NCBI RefSeq assembly: GCF_013463155.1
Contig: NZ_CP040781.1
Span: 1,798,001 to 1,862,000 of the forward strand
From: Staphylococcus sp. 17KM0847
Lineage (GTDB): Bacteria; Bacillota; Bacilli; Staphylococcales; Staphylococcaceae
DNA length: 64,000 nucleotides
Direction: 5' to 3'
Shown in pieces: positions 47,912 to 58,446 of the stretch. Numbering within the stretch: the first letter of the stretch is position 1; each line of letters opens with the position of its first letter. The notes beneath the pieces are model-generated. The model was not told where the DNA came from. It did no database searches and saw only the letters and a list, made by a program, of their open reading frames with translations. The translations under genes were made by a program, and so were the position numbers.

Positions 47912-49167
47912 GGCTCTTCACCTTTTGTGGTGGGATGGCATATGCTGTCTCACCTTTTTCGGTATACAAAAAGCGCATATGTCTCTATAATTTTAAGTGC
48001 CCAAACCCAAATTAAAGGAGACATGATGCGCCTATGTGTAATGATATATTAAAATTACTTAAAATAAAAGACAAAAATATACAGGTAGTAGATGTTCAAG
48101 ACGATGTTGAAGTACGGGTGCAGCTTTCCACAGTCATTTATGGCACATTTTCATATACACCTCAGTGTTGTGAAAAATGTGGACACAAGAATGAGGGACA
48201 CATTCATAAACATAGTAAGCGTATATCTCGTTTAACGTTGTTAAAGTCTCAAGAATCCTATGTTTACTTTAATCTAGCGAAACAACGGTATAAGTATCAG
48301 TACTGTCAAAGTACCTTTACAGCTTCTACAAATATTGTAGAAGAGAACTGTTTTATTAACAATCGTGTGAAGCTGGCTATTCAAGACAAACTGACACAAG
48401 TGCATTCTGAAGTTGATATTGCGAAGGATTGTTGTGTATCTCCGAGTACTGTATTCACCAACTCAAAGCCTATTTTTATCGATTTGACCGTCGAGAACGA
48501 TTAGCTGTTAAAACAGTTACTGCTAATATGTATAAACCCTATATTCAATTCGTCAAAGAAATATTTCCAAACGCCACTCTTATCTTTGACCGATTTCATA
48601 TCGTTCAACATCTTAACAGAGAACTGAATAAGCAACGTATTTCGGTTATGAATGCTTGTCGTTATCAAGCCCCTAAGAATTACACGAAGCTTAAAAGACA
48701 TTGGAAGCTTTTCCTTGTCGATAGACAAGCTATCAACAGCTATAAATACTTTTGGTCAAAGTCATTCAAAACGTATACAACATCTAGAGATATCTTAGCG
48801 TATCTTTTAAGCCTTGATGAACAACTCTACTATACGTATATGCTTGTACAAACATTGAGAGAATCACTTAAACAATGTGACTGGTTGCCTTTAAAGAAAC
48901 ATTACTAAGTGCTGAGAAGAAAAAGGTATCTCGTGGTGTCTGGCGTGTCATCCGATTTTATAAAGACACTTACCCATCATTCAATCAACAATTAGCAACC
49001 CACAATTCAATAATGGGGGTATTGAAGGGATCAACAATAAAATCAAGTTAATTAAACGTGTCTCATATGGCTATCGAAATTTTGATAACTTCAAAGCACG
49101 AATACTGTTGATCTTCAAACTGTATCAACTCCCTGTCAAAGATAGGCTCACACGTTATGTTGCTTAA
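47912..49167 (+). mobile_element. ISL3-family (IS1181-like) element, decayed
   Basis: The left end begins GGCTCTTCACCTTTTGTGG, the usual ISL3 terminal repeat start. The matching right terminal repeat (AAGAGCC) is not found after the transposase end, so the right end appears lost or replaced. Confidence 0.8.
48034..49167 (+). pseudogene. ISL3-family transposase pseudogene
   Basis: Three fragments in different frames: 48034-48504 (N-terminus with the zinc-finger-like CCEKCGHKNEGHIHKHSKR and a helix-turn-helix region), 48429-48908 (IFPNATLIFDRFHIVQHLNRELN, the second Asp region of the DDE domain) and 48900-49167 (the catalytic Glu region GGIEGINNKIKLIKRVSYGYRNFDNFK). Between the first two, the part with the first catalytic Asp seems deleted. 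So it cannot be active. Confidence 0.85.
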
Positions 49168-49231
49168 ATGTTACGTAGTAATAGCTAGAACGATTTATTG
49201 TGTTGTCGTATGTATTTAGTATCATGAAAGC

Positions 49232-49363
49232 ATCGTTTCTATTGCGAGACGCCTTGCAGAATAAGCCGAATTGAGAAATCGAGAAATGCTTCTAAATTCT
49301 TTAAATTAAAGTATTTATTAGTTCGAACGAGGCCTTCAGGAAAGCGAGCAATCCAGAAACGAT
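49232..49363. repeat. Imperfect inverted repeat bordering the tar cluster
   Basis: ATCGTTTCTATTGC (49232-49245) pairs with GCAATccAGAAACGAT (49348-49363), with the GC-rich GAGACGCC / AGGCCT-type segments partly pairing inside. It could be a structured RNA end or remnant inverted repeats of an IS. Confidence 0.5.
49303..49362. repeat. 60-bp module, copy 1
   Basis: 52 of 60 positions match the second copy at 53416-53475 in direct orientation (both contain GGAAAGCGAGCAATC). The copies flank the tarLJI cluster. Confidence 0.8.
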
Positions 49364-49373
49364 AGTACTTAAA

Positions 49374-49403
49374 AAGCGTACACCCCATCAAGAGTGTACG
49401 CTT
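49374..49403 (-). terminator. Terminator of the tarIJL operon
   Basis: AAGCGTACAC / GTGTACGCTT stem with a 10-base loop; TTTTT follows on the minus strand. Confidence 0.8.
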
Positions 49404-49504
49404 CGACATGCCTAACTATTTCTACGTATTATGAAATTATAATAAAAATAAAACGAGGTACTTTTAATTATCTATCCACCACAGAAGATGGACAGCCTTT
49501 ATTT

Positions 49505-51193
49505 TTATGTACCAAAAATGCGACGAACAACTCGTTCACTTGATTTTCCATCAGTATATTTGAAATGTTTCTTCACAAATGGTGCAACTTTTTCCAATTC
49601 ATAGTCTTCATTTTCCAATGCTGTAATGAGTGCGTCAAAAGACTCTACAATTTTACCAGGTACAAAAGACTCATAAGGTTCATAAAAATCACGTGATGTA
49701 ATATAATCTTCTAAATCAAAAGCATAAAACAACATTGGCCGTCCAAATAGTGCAAATTCATATACAAGTGAAGAATAGTCACTGATCAAAACATCTGTAA
49801 TAAATAAAATATCATTTACTTCTCTAAAAGTGGATACATCTATAAAGTATTGTTGATACTCTTTTGGAATACTTAATCTATTTCTGACAAAGGGATGCAT
49901 TTTGAATAGTACAACTGCATTTTTATTACGACATAATTCAGCTAATTTAGCAAAATTAATTTTAAAGAATGGATAATGTGCTGTTCTATGACCATTTCCT
50001 CTAAAGGTAGGAGCAAATAAAATCACTGTTTTTCCCTTAATAATTGGCAACTCTTTTTCCATTTCATTAATAACATTCTGACCATAATTCTCATCAAAGA
50101 AAATGTCTGTTCTTGCAACTCCTGTTGGAATAACATTTTTTTCTTTAATTCCAAATGCTTCTCCGTAAAATGCAATATCATTTTCTGAAGATACAAAAGC
50201 CTTAGTATAATTTCTATGATTTACAGAATCAAAAAACGGCCCCCCTTTTTTTCCAGTTCGACTAAAACCTACTGTTTTAAAAGCTCCTACTGCATGCCAT
50301 AACTGTATAATTTCTTGGCTTTTTCTAAATTTAACTGTATACAGCAGAGGATGATAATCGTCAACGAATATATAATCTGCTTTACCTAGTAAATATGGTA
50401 ATCTAAATTTATCAACAAAGTTTCTTCTTTCTGTAATATTTGATTTAAGTATACTATGGATTCTATACTTTTCATCTAATTTACGATTTAGCATTTCATC
50501 ATAAACAAATTTGAAATTCCCAGACATATCTCCTCTAGAATCCGATGTAAATAAAACTGTTTTTCCCTTTCTAACGTGAAAAAATTTAGTGATATTGAAA
50601 ATAAATTTAAACAAAAAGCTTCTAATTTTATAAGATATTCTATTATATTTTAACTTATATTCATGGATTTTTTCAGCAATCTTTCCTCCATTTTTTTGTG
50701 GGTAATTAAATTTAACATTAATTACAAATTCATTAACTTCTTGGGAAATTTGAGGAGTCACAGTATACGTCCTTTTGGTTGAACTTCCTCCTTTTTGAAA
50801 TTCATTCTCAAAATATTTGAGGAGATAATTATTTTTTCCATTCGCTGTTCCTATAGATTTATATTCCTCTAACTGCCCTTCACAAAGATTATAATAATCT
50901 TTTTTTAGTAATTTTCCATCTATACTCGCAATATAATCCATATCATCTTGAAAAACCAATAAATACTGATCGGATGGTAAATAGTTTCCATCATTTAAAA
51001 TTGCAACATTGAAACGTACTCTAAATCGATCACCTTTGATTACAATATCATTTGCTTCTACTTCTGTCGTTTCAGTTAAGTTTCTCAATATAACGCGCAT
51101 ACTTTTAAGGTTGAGGTTCATGGCATATCCTTCAACAAACATTTGTACTCGTTGCCAGTATATATTATCAACTATTAATTTATAACCGCTCAA
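49505..51193 (-). CDS. tarL: Ribitol-phosphate polymerase TarL (CDP-glycerol/ribitol transferase family)
   Basis: 562 residues, the length of S. aureus TarL. It polymerises ribitol phosphate onto wall teichoic acid on the cytoplasmic side of the membrane. The C-terminal transferase domain shows FTSDSRGDMSGNFKFVYDEM, IQLWHAVGAFKTVGFSRTGKK (catalytic His), FAPTFRGNGHRTAHYPF and FITDVLISDYSSLVYEFALF. The N-terminal 200 residues hold WERVQ-like and NLTETTEVEAND segments, as in TarL. The start is TTG at 51193, about 12 bases after GGGAGTG; ATG in another frame stops quickly. TarK would be a close alternative. Confidence 0.88.
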   Translation of the reverse strand: MSGYKLIVDNIYWQRVQMFVEGYAMNLNLKSMRVILRNLTETTEVEANDIVIKGDRFRVRFNVAILNDGNYLPSDQYLLVFQDDMDYIASIDGKLLKKDYYNLCEGQLEEYKSIGTANGKNNYLLKYFENEFQKGGSSTKRTYTVTPQISQEVNEFVINVKFNYPQKNGGKIAEKIHEYKLKYNRISYKIRSFLFKFIFNITKFFHVRKGKTVLFTSDSRGDMSGNFKFVYDEMLNRKLDEKYRIHSILKSNITERRNFVDKFRLPYLLGKADYIFVDDYHPLLYTVKFRKSQEIIQLWHAVGAFKTVGFSRTGKKGGPFFDSVNHRNYTKAFVSSENDIAFYGEAFGIKEKNVIPTGVARTDIFFDENYGQNVINEMEKELPIIKGKTVILFAPTFRGNGHRTAHYPFFKINFAKLAELCRNKNAVVLFKMHPFVRNRLSIPKEYQQYFIDVSTFREVNDILFITDVLISDYSSLVYEFALFGRPMLFYAFDLEDYITSRDFYEPYESFVPGKIVESFDALITALENEDYELEKVAPFVKKHFKYTDGKSSERVVRRIFGT

Positions 51194-51212
51194 AATCCAT
51201 ATTCACTCCCTA

Positions 51213-52241
51213 TTACATTGTCCATTTAATTACTGTTTTACCCCATGATGTAGATAAATCACTTTCAAATGCTTGTACAACATCATTAATAGAACGGACT
51301 TCAAATTCATTTCCTTTCAAAAGACCTAATTTTTCTACAACATCTGGGTTCTCTTTATAAAATTTAGCAACTTCTCTAAAATCTTGCGCACCACTTCTAC
51401 TACTTCCATACATCGTTAGCCCCTTCTCTAAAACTAGGCGTGTATTTACTTCTATCGGGTACTCACTGACCCCCAATAAACTAATAGTACCCTCTGGAGA
51501 AATAAAATCTATAATTTGTTCAACTGCAGACTGACTTCCTTTTCCACCAACACATTCAAAAGCATGATCAAATGTCACATCTTTAGGTATTTCGTAAATA
51601 TGATAAATATGATCTACAAATGAAAAATGACTCAATTTATAATCTGTTTTACCAAAAATAGATATTTCAGCATTTGGATAGCACTTTCGTAACAAAATAG
51701 CTGTTATATAACCTAAATTACCGTCCCCCCAAATGCCAAAGCTCCTTTTATTCATGTGTGACCGAGATTTAAATCGTTCTAACGCATGCCAACTTACAGT
51801 AACTAATTCTGAATACGCCATTATACTTAGATCTTCAATACTCTCATCAATTGGAACTATTCTATCATAATCCATAAATACATAATCTTGCATAAAACCA
51901 TTAAAACCACTTGAACGAAACTTACTAGTTGGCAAATAATTTTCACCAATAACATTATCTGTTTCAGTAGGTGTATTTGGGACAAGGATTACCTTTGTTC
52001 CTATTTTGTAACAACCTTGACTATCATAAACTACTTCTCCAACACCTTCGTGAATTAATGACATGGGGAGTTTTTTCTTTAAAACATCTTCCGTCCTACT
52101 CCCTGTATAATATCTCTGATCTGCTGCACAAATAGAAAGATACAAAGGTCGAACAATCACTTTTTCACTCTGAATATTTTCATTATCATAAGTAACTTCA
52201 AACTGTCTAGGTGCCACAAGTTGATAAACCTGATTAATCAT
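51213..52241 (-). CDS. tarJ: Ribulose-5-phosphate reductase TarJ
   Basis: 342 residues of the zinc alcohol-dehydrogenase type. It reduces ribulose-5-phosphate to ribitol-5-phosphate using NADPH. Visible segments are [11 protein letters not shown] (zinc ligand region), [29 protein letters not shown] (dinucleotide loop) and [14 protein letters not shown]. Length agrees with S. aureus TarJ (341). It overlaps tarI by eight bases and precedes tarL by 19 bases, so the three are one operon. Confidence 0.9.
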   Translation of the reverse strand: MINQVYQLVAPRQFEVTYDNENIQSEKVIVRPLYLSICAADQRYYTGSRTEDVLKKKLPMSLIHEGVGEVVYDSQGCYKIGTKVILVPNTPTETDNVIGENYLPTSKFRSSGFNGFMQDYVFMDYDRIVPIDESIEDLSIMAYSELVTVSWHALERFKSRSHMNKRSFGIWGDGNLGYITAILLRKCYPNAEISIFGKTDYKLSHFSFVDHIYHIYEIPKDVTFDHAFECVGGKGSQSAVEQIIDFISPEGTISLLGVSEYPIEVNTRLVLEKGLTMYGSSRSGAQDFREVAKFYKENPDVVEKLGLLKGNEFEVRSINDVVQAFESDLSTSWGKTVIKWTM

Positions 52242-52950
52242 TTAACATACCACCTTTGATGATGGAATTGGCAACTTTAAGGTCATATGGTGTTGTTATT
52301 TTGATGTTATATAACTCTCCCATCACCAATTTAACTTTTTTATCTGATACTACTAGTATTTTACATGCATCAGTTAGTTTTTTTTTATCTACACTTTCTA
52401 AATTATTATAACAATCTCTTAGTAATTTAATATTAAATGACTGTGGCGTTTGTCCTTGATACATTTCATTTCTAACTGGAATTGAACTAATTGAGGTTCC
52501 ATCTTTCGAAGTAATAATAGTATCTGTCGCTGTAATAACTGTATCCACTGCACCATATTCTAAAGCTTTTTCAATATTCTCTCTAATAATGCGATGTGTT
52601 AAAAATGGGCGAACGGCATCATGAGTTATAATAATATCTTCATCTGTTATTCCATTTTCTTGTTCTATATGTTTAATAATATTCATAATAGTTTCATTAC
52701 GGTCCATCCCCCCCTGAATAACTTTAATACGACGATCTGTAATATGATATTTTTTCAATATATCTTTTGTATGTAAAATCCATTTTTGTGGTGTAGCAAT
52801 AATAACTTTATCAAACTCACTTGTGAGTAAGAACTTTTCAATTGTATGAATGATAATGGGTTTTCCATCTAAATCTAAAAATTGCTTAGGTAAAGGAACA
52901 TTTCCCATTCTCGAACCTATACCACCTGCTAATATACCAGCATAAATCAT
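52234..52950 (-). CDS. tarI: Ribitol-5-phosphate cytidylyltransferase TarI
   Basis: A 238-residue IspD/TarI-type enzyme that activates ribitol-5-phosphate with CTP to CDP-ribitol. The nucleotide motif [13 protein letters not shown] (4-16) is followed by the LPKQF Lys. Other hallmarks are HDAVRPFLT and [10 protein letters not shown]. First gene of tarI-tarJ-tarL; ATG follows AGGAG. Confidence 0.9.
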   Translation of the reverse strand: MIYAGILAGGIGSRMGNVPLPKQFLDLDGKPIIIHTIEKFLLTSEFDKVIIATPQKWILHTKDILKKYHITDRRIKVIQGGMDRNETIMNIIKHIEQENGITDEDIIITHDAVRPFLTHRIIRENIEKALEYGAVDTVITATDTIITSKDGTSISSIPVRNEMYQGQTPQSFNIKLLRDCYNNLESVDKKKLTDACKILVVSDKKVKLVMGELYNIKITTPYDLKVANSIIKGGMLND

Positions 52951-53488
52951 TTACTCACCTTCTCCTCACTAGTATTAAGATTTAAAATTTTCTAGTTAAA
53001 TATTAGTCTATACACATATAAAAAGTATAACATGCTCTCGTATAGTCCTACAATTGAAAATCCCTTTTACTTTTAACAGTACCAAACTAAACTATAAGAG
53101 GTTCTCAAAGTGTATATTATAGACTAATACCTCAATGCTTTAGTCTATCAATTTCAATATACTATTAATAACTTTATTTACAATTTTTTGTTATATATTC
53201 AGAAAAACCTTTCATTAATTAAAGCAAGGAAACAACATATCAATCTAACTAATCATTACCACCCCAATATACAGTACAATTAACTACATTGAATTATGTA
53301 TTACCCCTGTAACTTATTTAAAAAGTCAATGTTTCTCCAAAACCTACTACAAACTACTCAAGATTAAGTTTAATTTAAACATCTATCATATAACTATCGA
53401 AATTTCGATGACTTCAAATTAAAGCTTTTATTGGTTCAAGCAAGGCCTGCAGGAAAGCGAGCAATCAAGAAACGAGGGTTCTGAAGTC
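52951..53488. other. Intergenic region with IS remnant between tarI and queH
   Basis: About 540 AT-rich bases. It holds the tar promoter and, at 53364-53475, an ISL3 remnant and the second 60-base module. Confidence 0.6.
53364..53475 (+). mobile_element. ISL3-family transposase tail remnant with the 60-bp module, copy 2
   Basis: 53364-53418 matches the end of the ISL3 transposase gene (CTATCGAAATTT followed by GATGACTTCAAA versus the similar tail at about 49070-49095). It is directly joined to the 60-base module (53416-53475). Both are degenerate. Confidence 0.7.
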
Positions 53489-54220
53489 TTATATTCCAGC
53501 CCTGTTCAATGCATCTAAAAAGGCTTTCGCTTGTTGATTCACTTCTTTAAAATCTATACCTTGTTGTTGTGCTGCAAATACACACCCACAGTAGCATTGA
53601 CGAAAGATATTGTAATCATTGCACATCGTAATAGAACGTTCATAGCCTTTATTCTTTTTGAAATCACTTGGTAAGTAATTCACATCATATAACTGCTGTA
53701 CATCCAAACCGATCTCATTAATTAATTGCGCATTCTTTTTAGGTGAAAGCGTAATCGCACTGCCAAAATAATCATAATCTAAGTCAACTGCTGCTTCTGC
53801 CACCATCTCAAGGCGCATACCAAAACAAGCTGTGCAGCGTTCCCCACCTTCAGGCGCATCTGTTAGACCTCGTGTTTTTGCCATCTTCATAAATTCATGT
53901 GGTTTATAGGGTGCTTCAATATATTTGACATCTGCCCCTGTACGTTCATTAAAGTCTTGAACAAATTGTTCTTGAACACGTGCACGACGTAAATATTCGT
54001 TTTTAGGGTGAATATTGGGGTTAGCAAAGTAAATAGCCACATCAGCATATTCTGTTAAAAATTCCAGAGTATACGTACTGCATGGTGCACAGCAACTATG
54101 TAACAAAATACTTGGACGTTCTTCATTTTGTGTCCAATTCACAATCATTTTACGCAATACCTTATCATAGTTAATTTTTTGATTTTTCATTTTTTCTAAT
54201 ATGGTATCTGCTTGAATCAT
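53489..54220 (-). CDS. queH: Epoxyqueuosine reductase QueH
   Basis: A 243-residue enzyme that makes the last step of queuosine tRNA modification in place of QueG. Key motifs are HSCCAPCSTYTLEFL (early Cys pair), ERCTACFGMRLE and RQCYCGCVFA, giving the iron-sulphur Cys set. The start at 54220 follows AGAGGG; the 12-residue extension to 54256 lacks a site. Other queuosine genes (queC, queD, queE) are not in the window. Confidence 0.9.
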   Translation of the reverse strand: MIQADTILEKMKNQKINYDKVLRKMIVNWTQNEERPSILLHSCCAPCSTYTLEFLTEYADVAIYFANPNIHPKNEYLRRARVQEQFVQDFNERTGADVKYIEAPYKPHEFMKMAKTRGLTDAPEGGERCTACFGMRLEMVAEAAVDLDYDYFGSAITLSPKKNAQLINEIGLDVQQLYDVNYLPSDFKKNKGYERSITMCNDYNIFRQCYCGCVFAAQQQGIDFKEVNQQAKAFLDALNRAGI

Positions 54221-54277
54221 CTTATCCCTCTCTATCGCCGTATTTCCACTTATCATTGTTAATATGTAATAAAACGA

Positions 54278-54305
54278 CGTCTCCCGACTTGAGTTACAGG
54301 AGACG
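54278..54305 (-). terminator. Terminator of the YozE-like gene
   Basis: CGTCTCC / GGAGACG stem, then TCGTTTTATT on the minus strand. Confidence 0.75.
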
Positions 54306-54351
54306 CCTTATAGAGGTGATACATCCACATATATTGTGAAATGTTGGATCG

Positions 54352-54570
54352 TCACTTAGCTGAGCCAAACTGCGTATAAATCGCAATTGCTCGTTTAATA
54401 TCAGCTAAATTCAAATGACCAAGACGAGGAGCTTCACGAAACCATGCTAATATCTCATCGGACTTATGAAGCTCCTTAGGAAATTTAGAATCTGCATGAA
54501 TAAATCTCGCCAAATCACCTAATGGGGTATCATCACCAATGTAAATTTGCATATATTCATAAAAGCTCAA
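54352..54570 (-). CDS. YozE-family small protein
   Basis: 72 residues of the SAM-like YozE family: SFYEYMQIYIGDDTPLGDLARFI at the N-terminus and FPKELHKSDEILAWF in the middle. I start it at TTG 54570, eight bases after GAGGTGA, because relatives begin MSFYE; the ATG at 54603 has no site. Function unknown. Confidence 0.75.
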   Translation of the reverse strand: MSFYEYMQIYIGDDTPLGDLARFIHADSKFPKELHKSDEILAWFREAPRLGHLNLADIKRAIAIYTQFGSAK

Positions 54571-54949
54571 GTTTGACTTCACCTCATTGTACGAGCTATT
54601 CATTATTATAGCATACTCTTTTAGTACTTCTGCTTACAATTTATGACGATTTATTAGATTTTCATCACATCGAATAAGCACCTGAAATATATAACTTCAG
54701 GCACAAAAAACTTTGTCATCACTACAATAGCTATCCCCTATCATTTAAATAAAGAAAATAATTTTTCTATAAAATAATAATAGTCCTTGTGCTACATATT
54801 AACAACTGCACTTCTATCCCTGACAAACTTTCAGCACATGATTTAAAAGTAAAAATATCTATTAAAACGCTATTCCCTTTAGATACCTACTGTTATTTAC
54901 GCACTGATTTAGAGTCATTCCCCTGTGTACTAGACTCTATATTGACTTT
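54571..54949. other. Intergenic region, nothing recognised
   Basis: About 380 AT-rich bases between the YozE-like and DUF2200 genes, with no gene or hairpin of note. Confidence 0.5.
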
Positions 54950-55306
54950 TTATAAATGATTTCGAAATATTTTTTCCATTGCTTTTCCACGTGCCAACTC
55001 ATCTATCAACTTGTCTAAATATCGGATTTCTTGCATCAAGGGATCTTCAACCTCTTCAACACGTACACCACAAATGACTCCTGTTACTTTTTTACGCTGT
55101 GGGTTGAGCATAGGCGCCTGTGCAAAGAAAGTCTCAAAGCTGGTTTTTTCCTCCAGATGGTGTTTCAGTTGTTCTTGAGTATATCCTGTTAACCAACGAA
55201 TTATTTCATCAACTTCAGCTTGTGTACGCCCTTTTTTCTCCACTTTCGTAATATAATGCGGATACACACTTCCTACTGCCATACCGTATACTTTATGTGT
55301 CATCAT
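54950..55306 (-). CDS. DUF2200-family protein
   Basis: 118 residues resembling the DUF2200 family ([24 protein letters not shown] near the start, then [35 protein letters not shown]). Function unestablished. The ATG at 55306 follows AAGGGG; a second ATG at 55303 is equally possible. Confidence 0.85.
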   Translation of the reverse strand: MMTHKVYGMAVGSVYPHYITKVEKKGRTQAEVDEIIRWLTGYTQEQLKHHLEEKTSFETFFAQAPMLNPQRKKVTGVICGVRVEEVEDPLMQEIRYLDKLIDELARGKAMEKIFRNHL

Positions 55307-55390
55307 TTATATCCCCTTTTCATTGATTGTGTCTTATTTTAGCATATATCATCCAATATAATCACAATACCCTTCTTATACGCTAAAAAA

Positions 55391-55422
55391 GAGACTAAAA
55401 CCGTAAAAATCGTTTTAGTCTC
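55391..55422 (-). terminator. Terminator of the YhgE/Pip gene
   Basis: GAGACTAAAAC / GTTTTAGTCTC stem, followed by TTTTTTAGCG on the minus strand. Confidence 0.85.
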
Positions 55423-55446
55423 CTTCTCATTTTTCATATTTCAAAG

Positions 55447-58446
55447 TTACTCAAATATATTACTTTTCTCTGCTTTTTCAGCGAGTCGATGTGCTAATGG
55501 GTTTAAATAAGGTTTTCCAATAATACCGATAAGGAAGAAAATGATACCGAATACGCCTAAAATCATCAACTTATGCATTAGTATTTCAGGGACAGGTCCT
55601 CCTACTGCTTCCCTAAGTGCATCAATACTATATGAGAATGGTAAGAACGGATGTAGTTTTTGGAAAAATTCTGGTGTCACCTCAATTGGGAATGTTCCAC
55701 CACCTCCTGCAATTTGTAATACTAAAATAATAATCGCTAAGGCTTTACCTGGATTGCCTAGCACTGACACAAGCGTGTAGACAATTGTCGTAAATATCAC
55801 TGCTGAATACAGGCTAATTGCGATAAATAATGGTACGGATTCAACAGAAGCTTTCAAAATCAAAATATCTCCCACTGATACTATAAAAGCCTGTATTATA
55901 TTCATCATCATAAAAAGACCCATCTTGCCTAGATATGTTTCACGGATTGTTAAATATGGCTTGAGTTCTTCATGCTTATTATGCACAGACAACAAGCTAA
56001 CTAATAGCAATGTCCCTACCCATATCGCTAAAGCTGTATAGAATGGTGTACTTGCTGATCCGTAGTTCTTTACAGGAAATATATCTTTTTGGTCAATCTC
56101 AATAGGATGTGCAATAACACCCGCTTGTTTCTTCAGATCATTACGCAATAAATTGATCACTTCATCAAGTGTATTATTTTCATCTAATTCCTTAAATATT
56201 TTTTCAGCCTTTACAACATCTTTTTCAACATTTGGTAAATCATTACGCGCAAAGTTCGCCAAATTATGCAATGCACGCTTAGCTCTAGGTTGATTCTCAT
56301 CAAGTAATGCACGCAATGTGTCATATTTCTCAAAAGCAATAGGTAATTTATCATTCACTGTATCAGTTGCTTTTGAAATACGTCCTTCTAACTCTGGTAA
56401 ATCATTGCGTACAAAATTTGCTGCACGTGTGACGCTTTGCTTAAACTGTGGATAATAAGCTTGTGCAATAGACATCGCTCGATTGTATTTCGCTTCCACA
56501 GTCGGCAGAACATCTCTTAATTGTTTTAATCGTGTATTTGCATCAGTCATTAACGTTTGACCTGTACGAACAATTTCTTTCATCGCTTGTAATTTTTCTT
56601 GTACTGTATCAAGCGTAGCGGCTCCATTGTCTAATGCCTTTCCTACACTCTCAGACACATTCAAAAGCGCTTGTGTAATGTCATTTTTCACTGTATCTTC
56701 TGCTGTTTTCAGACGTTGTTGAAGTTGTTCCAGTGCTTGAATGAGGTCCTGTGCCTCTGCTTTACCTGTATTACCCGATGCTATGGCGTCTTTGAGTGCG
56801 TTTAAACGTTTAGTCGTTTGTTTCATCTCTTCTTGTGCATTTTTCAACTTTTCTTGTTCTTGTGTTAAATCAATACCCTGTGTCCGTTCTATATCAGTCA
56901 GCCAATCACGATAATCACGTAACGTTTTATTGGCATTATTCATACGTGCAATTAAATGTGTCAATGGTTGTTCAAAATCACTTGGGTTATTCGTTCCCAT
57001 AATGCCGTATCCCATAGATTTTGCCGCTTCAATATCTTGCTCTGTTGCTTCTAACTGAGAAGTCAACATCTCATTCACACTATTAAAAACATTCTTATAA
57101 TCTTGCCCCATGTCTGTTGCTTCATCTGCTGTAATCACTTGCCCATTCGGTAATGGTGCTATGCCTTGCTCTGTTGCTGTACTCAATGACACCACTTGAT
57201 AGTCATCATTTCGAGTACTCTGTGGTGTCGTTTGTATAGTAGACGAATCAGAGTCTACTGAATTACTTTGCGGTGCTACTGATTGAGGAAGATCTGATTG
57301 ATTGAGTGCATCATTTGTTTGTGTCGTAGGATTTTGATTATTTATTATTTGTGAAGGATCTACATTGGACAACGTTCCTTGTACGTCATTATTATGAGAC
57401 TGACCTTCTGTTAAGCGGTTTGAAAAATCTTGGTTTAAATCACGCCCTTGATTAATCGCTTGCTCATAAACATTAATACGTTGCTCTATTGTAGGCAAGA
57501 CTTGACTCGCTGTATCGAGTGTTTTTAATCCTTTATCTGTTCCAGCGATTGCGATATCCACACCATTGTTAATTTGAGGAAAATGGTTAGGCACACCACT
57601 TGCCACTTGTAATGCACGTTCAATCTCTGGCATATAACCTTCTAAAGCAAGGATTAACTTTGCACGTTCATTAATTGCTGGAATACTTGCATTTAATTGG
57701 TTCAATCGCTCTGCTGCTTCAACAGCTTCATCTTTATAATTATTTAAATTGCGGAACTGATTTGCATAATTATCAATGGTACCTTGATTTTCATCTACAT
57801 AAATGATTGCTTTTCTGAATTTTTCAATCTTTGGCAATGCCTCATATGCTGCTTCAACACCGTCACGAATCTTATTATATGTCGGCACCTGATCCTCTAA
57901 CTTAATCCCTAATCTATCGGCTTCTTCTAACAATACTTTTGTCACAGTCTTATCAAAATTTTCATTTGCTTTCTTAACAATTTCACTTGTACCTGCGTCG
58001 GTCATCTTAGGTGCTATGGCATTAAGTTTCTGGTTCACCTTATATGTTACTTTTGCTTGTTGTGGGTCTTTGCGCAATGTTCCTGTAATTTGATGAGAGA
58101 ATCCTTTAGGAATATAGATTGCTGCATAGTACTTTCCTCTATATACCCCTTTATTTGCTTTTTCACGACTCACAAACTGCCAATCAAAATGGTCATCTTT
58201 CTTTAACGTTTCTTCTATCTTATTACCGACATTAATTTTCTTATTGCGCACCATATCGCCATTGTCTTCATTCACAACAGCAATTTTAATATTTCCAGTG
58301 TTAGAATATGGATCCCATGTTGCCTCTAAATTAAACCACGCATAAAATGATGGCAAAATAGCAAGTCCAACTAACAATACGAGCGCGCCCGGAGCTTTAC
58401 TTATTTTTTTGAGGTCGGTTACGAAAAGTTTAAATGCTTGTTTCAT
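55447..58446 (-). CDS. YhgE/Pip-domain membrane protein
   Basis: 999 residues. One N-terminal helix (APGALVLLVGLAILPSFYAWF) leads to a long extracytoplasmic region with coiled-coil character (about 150-790), then five to six helices at the C-terminus (ALAIWVGTLLLVSLLSV onwards). It matches the YhgE/Pip (phage infection protein) family related to ABC-2 permeases, perhaps involved in type VII secretion-type export or envelope stress. A Gln/Asn/Ser-rich segment (about 345-430) is an insertion relative to the coiled-coil parts. ATG follows AGGTGA. Confidence 0.87.
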   Translation of the reverse strand: MKQAFKLFVTDLKKISKAPGALVLLVGLAILPSFYAWFNLEATWDPYSNTGNIKIAVVNEDNGDMVRNKKINVGNKIEETLKKDDHFDWQFVSREKANKGVYRGKYYAAIYIPKGFSHQITGTLRKDPQQAKVTYKVNQKLNAIAPKMTDAGTSEIVKKANENFDKTVTKVLLEEADRLGIKLEDQVPTYNKIRDGVEAAYEALPKIEKFRKAIIYVDENQGTIDNYANQFRNLNNYKDEAVEAAERLNQLNASIPAINERAKLILALEGYMPEIERALQVASGVPNHFPQINNGVDIAIAGTDKGLKTLDTASQVLPTIEQRINVYEQAINQGRDLNQDFSNRLTEGQSHNNDVQGTLSNVDPSQIINNQNPTTQTNDALNQSDLPQSVAPQSNSVDSDSSTIQTTPQSTRNDDYQVVSLSTATEQGIAPLPNGQVITADEATDMGQDYKNVFNSVNEMLTSQLEATEQDIEAAKSMGYGIMGTNNPSDFEQPLTHLIARMNNANKTLRDYRDWLTDIERTQGIDLTQEQEKLKNAQEEMKQTTKRLNALKDAIASGNTGKAEAQDLIQALEQLQQRLKTAEDTVKNDITQALLNVSESVGKALDNGAATLDTVQEKLQAMKEIVRTGQTLMTDANTRLKQLRDVLPTVEAKYNRAMSIAQAYYPQFKQSVTRAANFVRNDLPELEGRISKATDTVNDKLPIAFEKYDTLRALLDENQPRAKRALHNLANFARNDLPNVEKDVVKAEKIFKELDENNTLDEVINLLRNDLKKQAGVIAHPIEIDQKDIFPVKNYGSASTPFYTALAIWVGTLLLVSLLSVHNKHEELKPYLTIRETYLGKMGLFMMMNIIQAFIVSVGDILILKASVESVPLFIAISLYSAVIFTTIVYTLVSVLGNPGKALAIIILVLQIAGGGGTFPIEVTPEFFQKLHPFLPFSYSIDALREAVGGPVPEILMHKLMILGVFGIIFFLIGIIGKPYLNPLAHRLAEKAEKSNIFE

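Larger units (their letters stand above)
49168..49504. other. Intergenic region with repeats at the left border of the tar cluster
   Basis: Contains an imperfect inverted repeat (49232-49363), the 60-base module shared with 53416 (49303-49362), and the tar operon terminator (49374-49403). No gene seen. Confidence 0.6.

Noticed and set aside
49232-49363. A small regulatory RNA gene
   Set aside because: The inverted repeat lacks a promoter and the nearby terminator serves the minus-strand tar operon, so a repeat is more likely.
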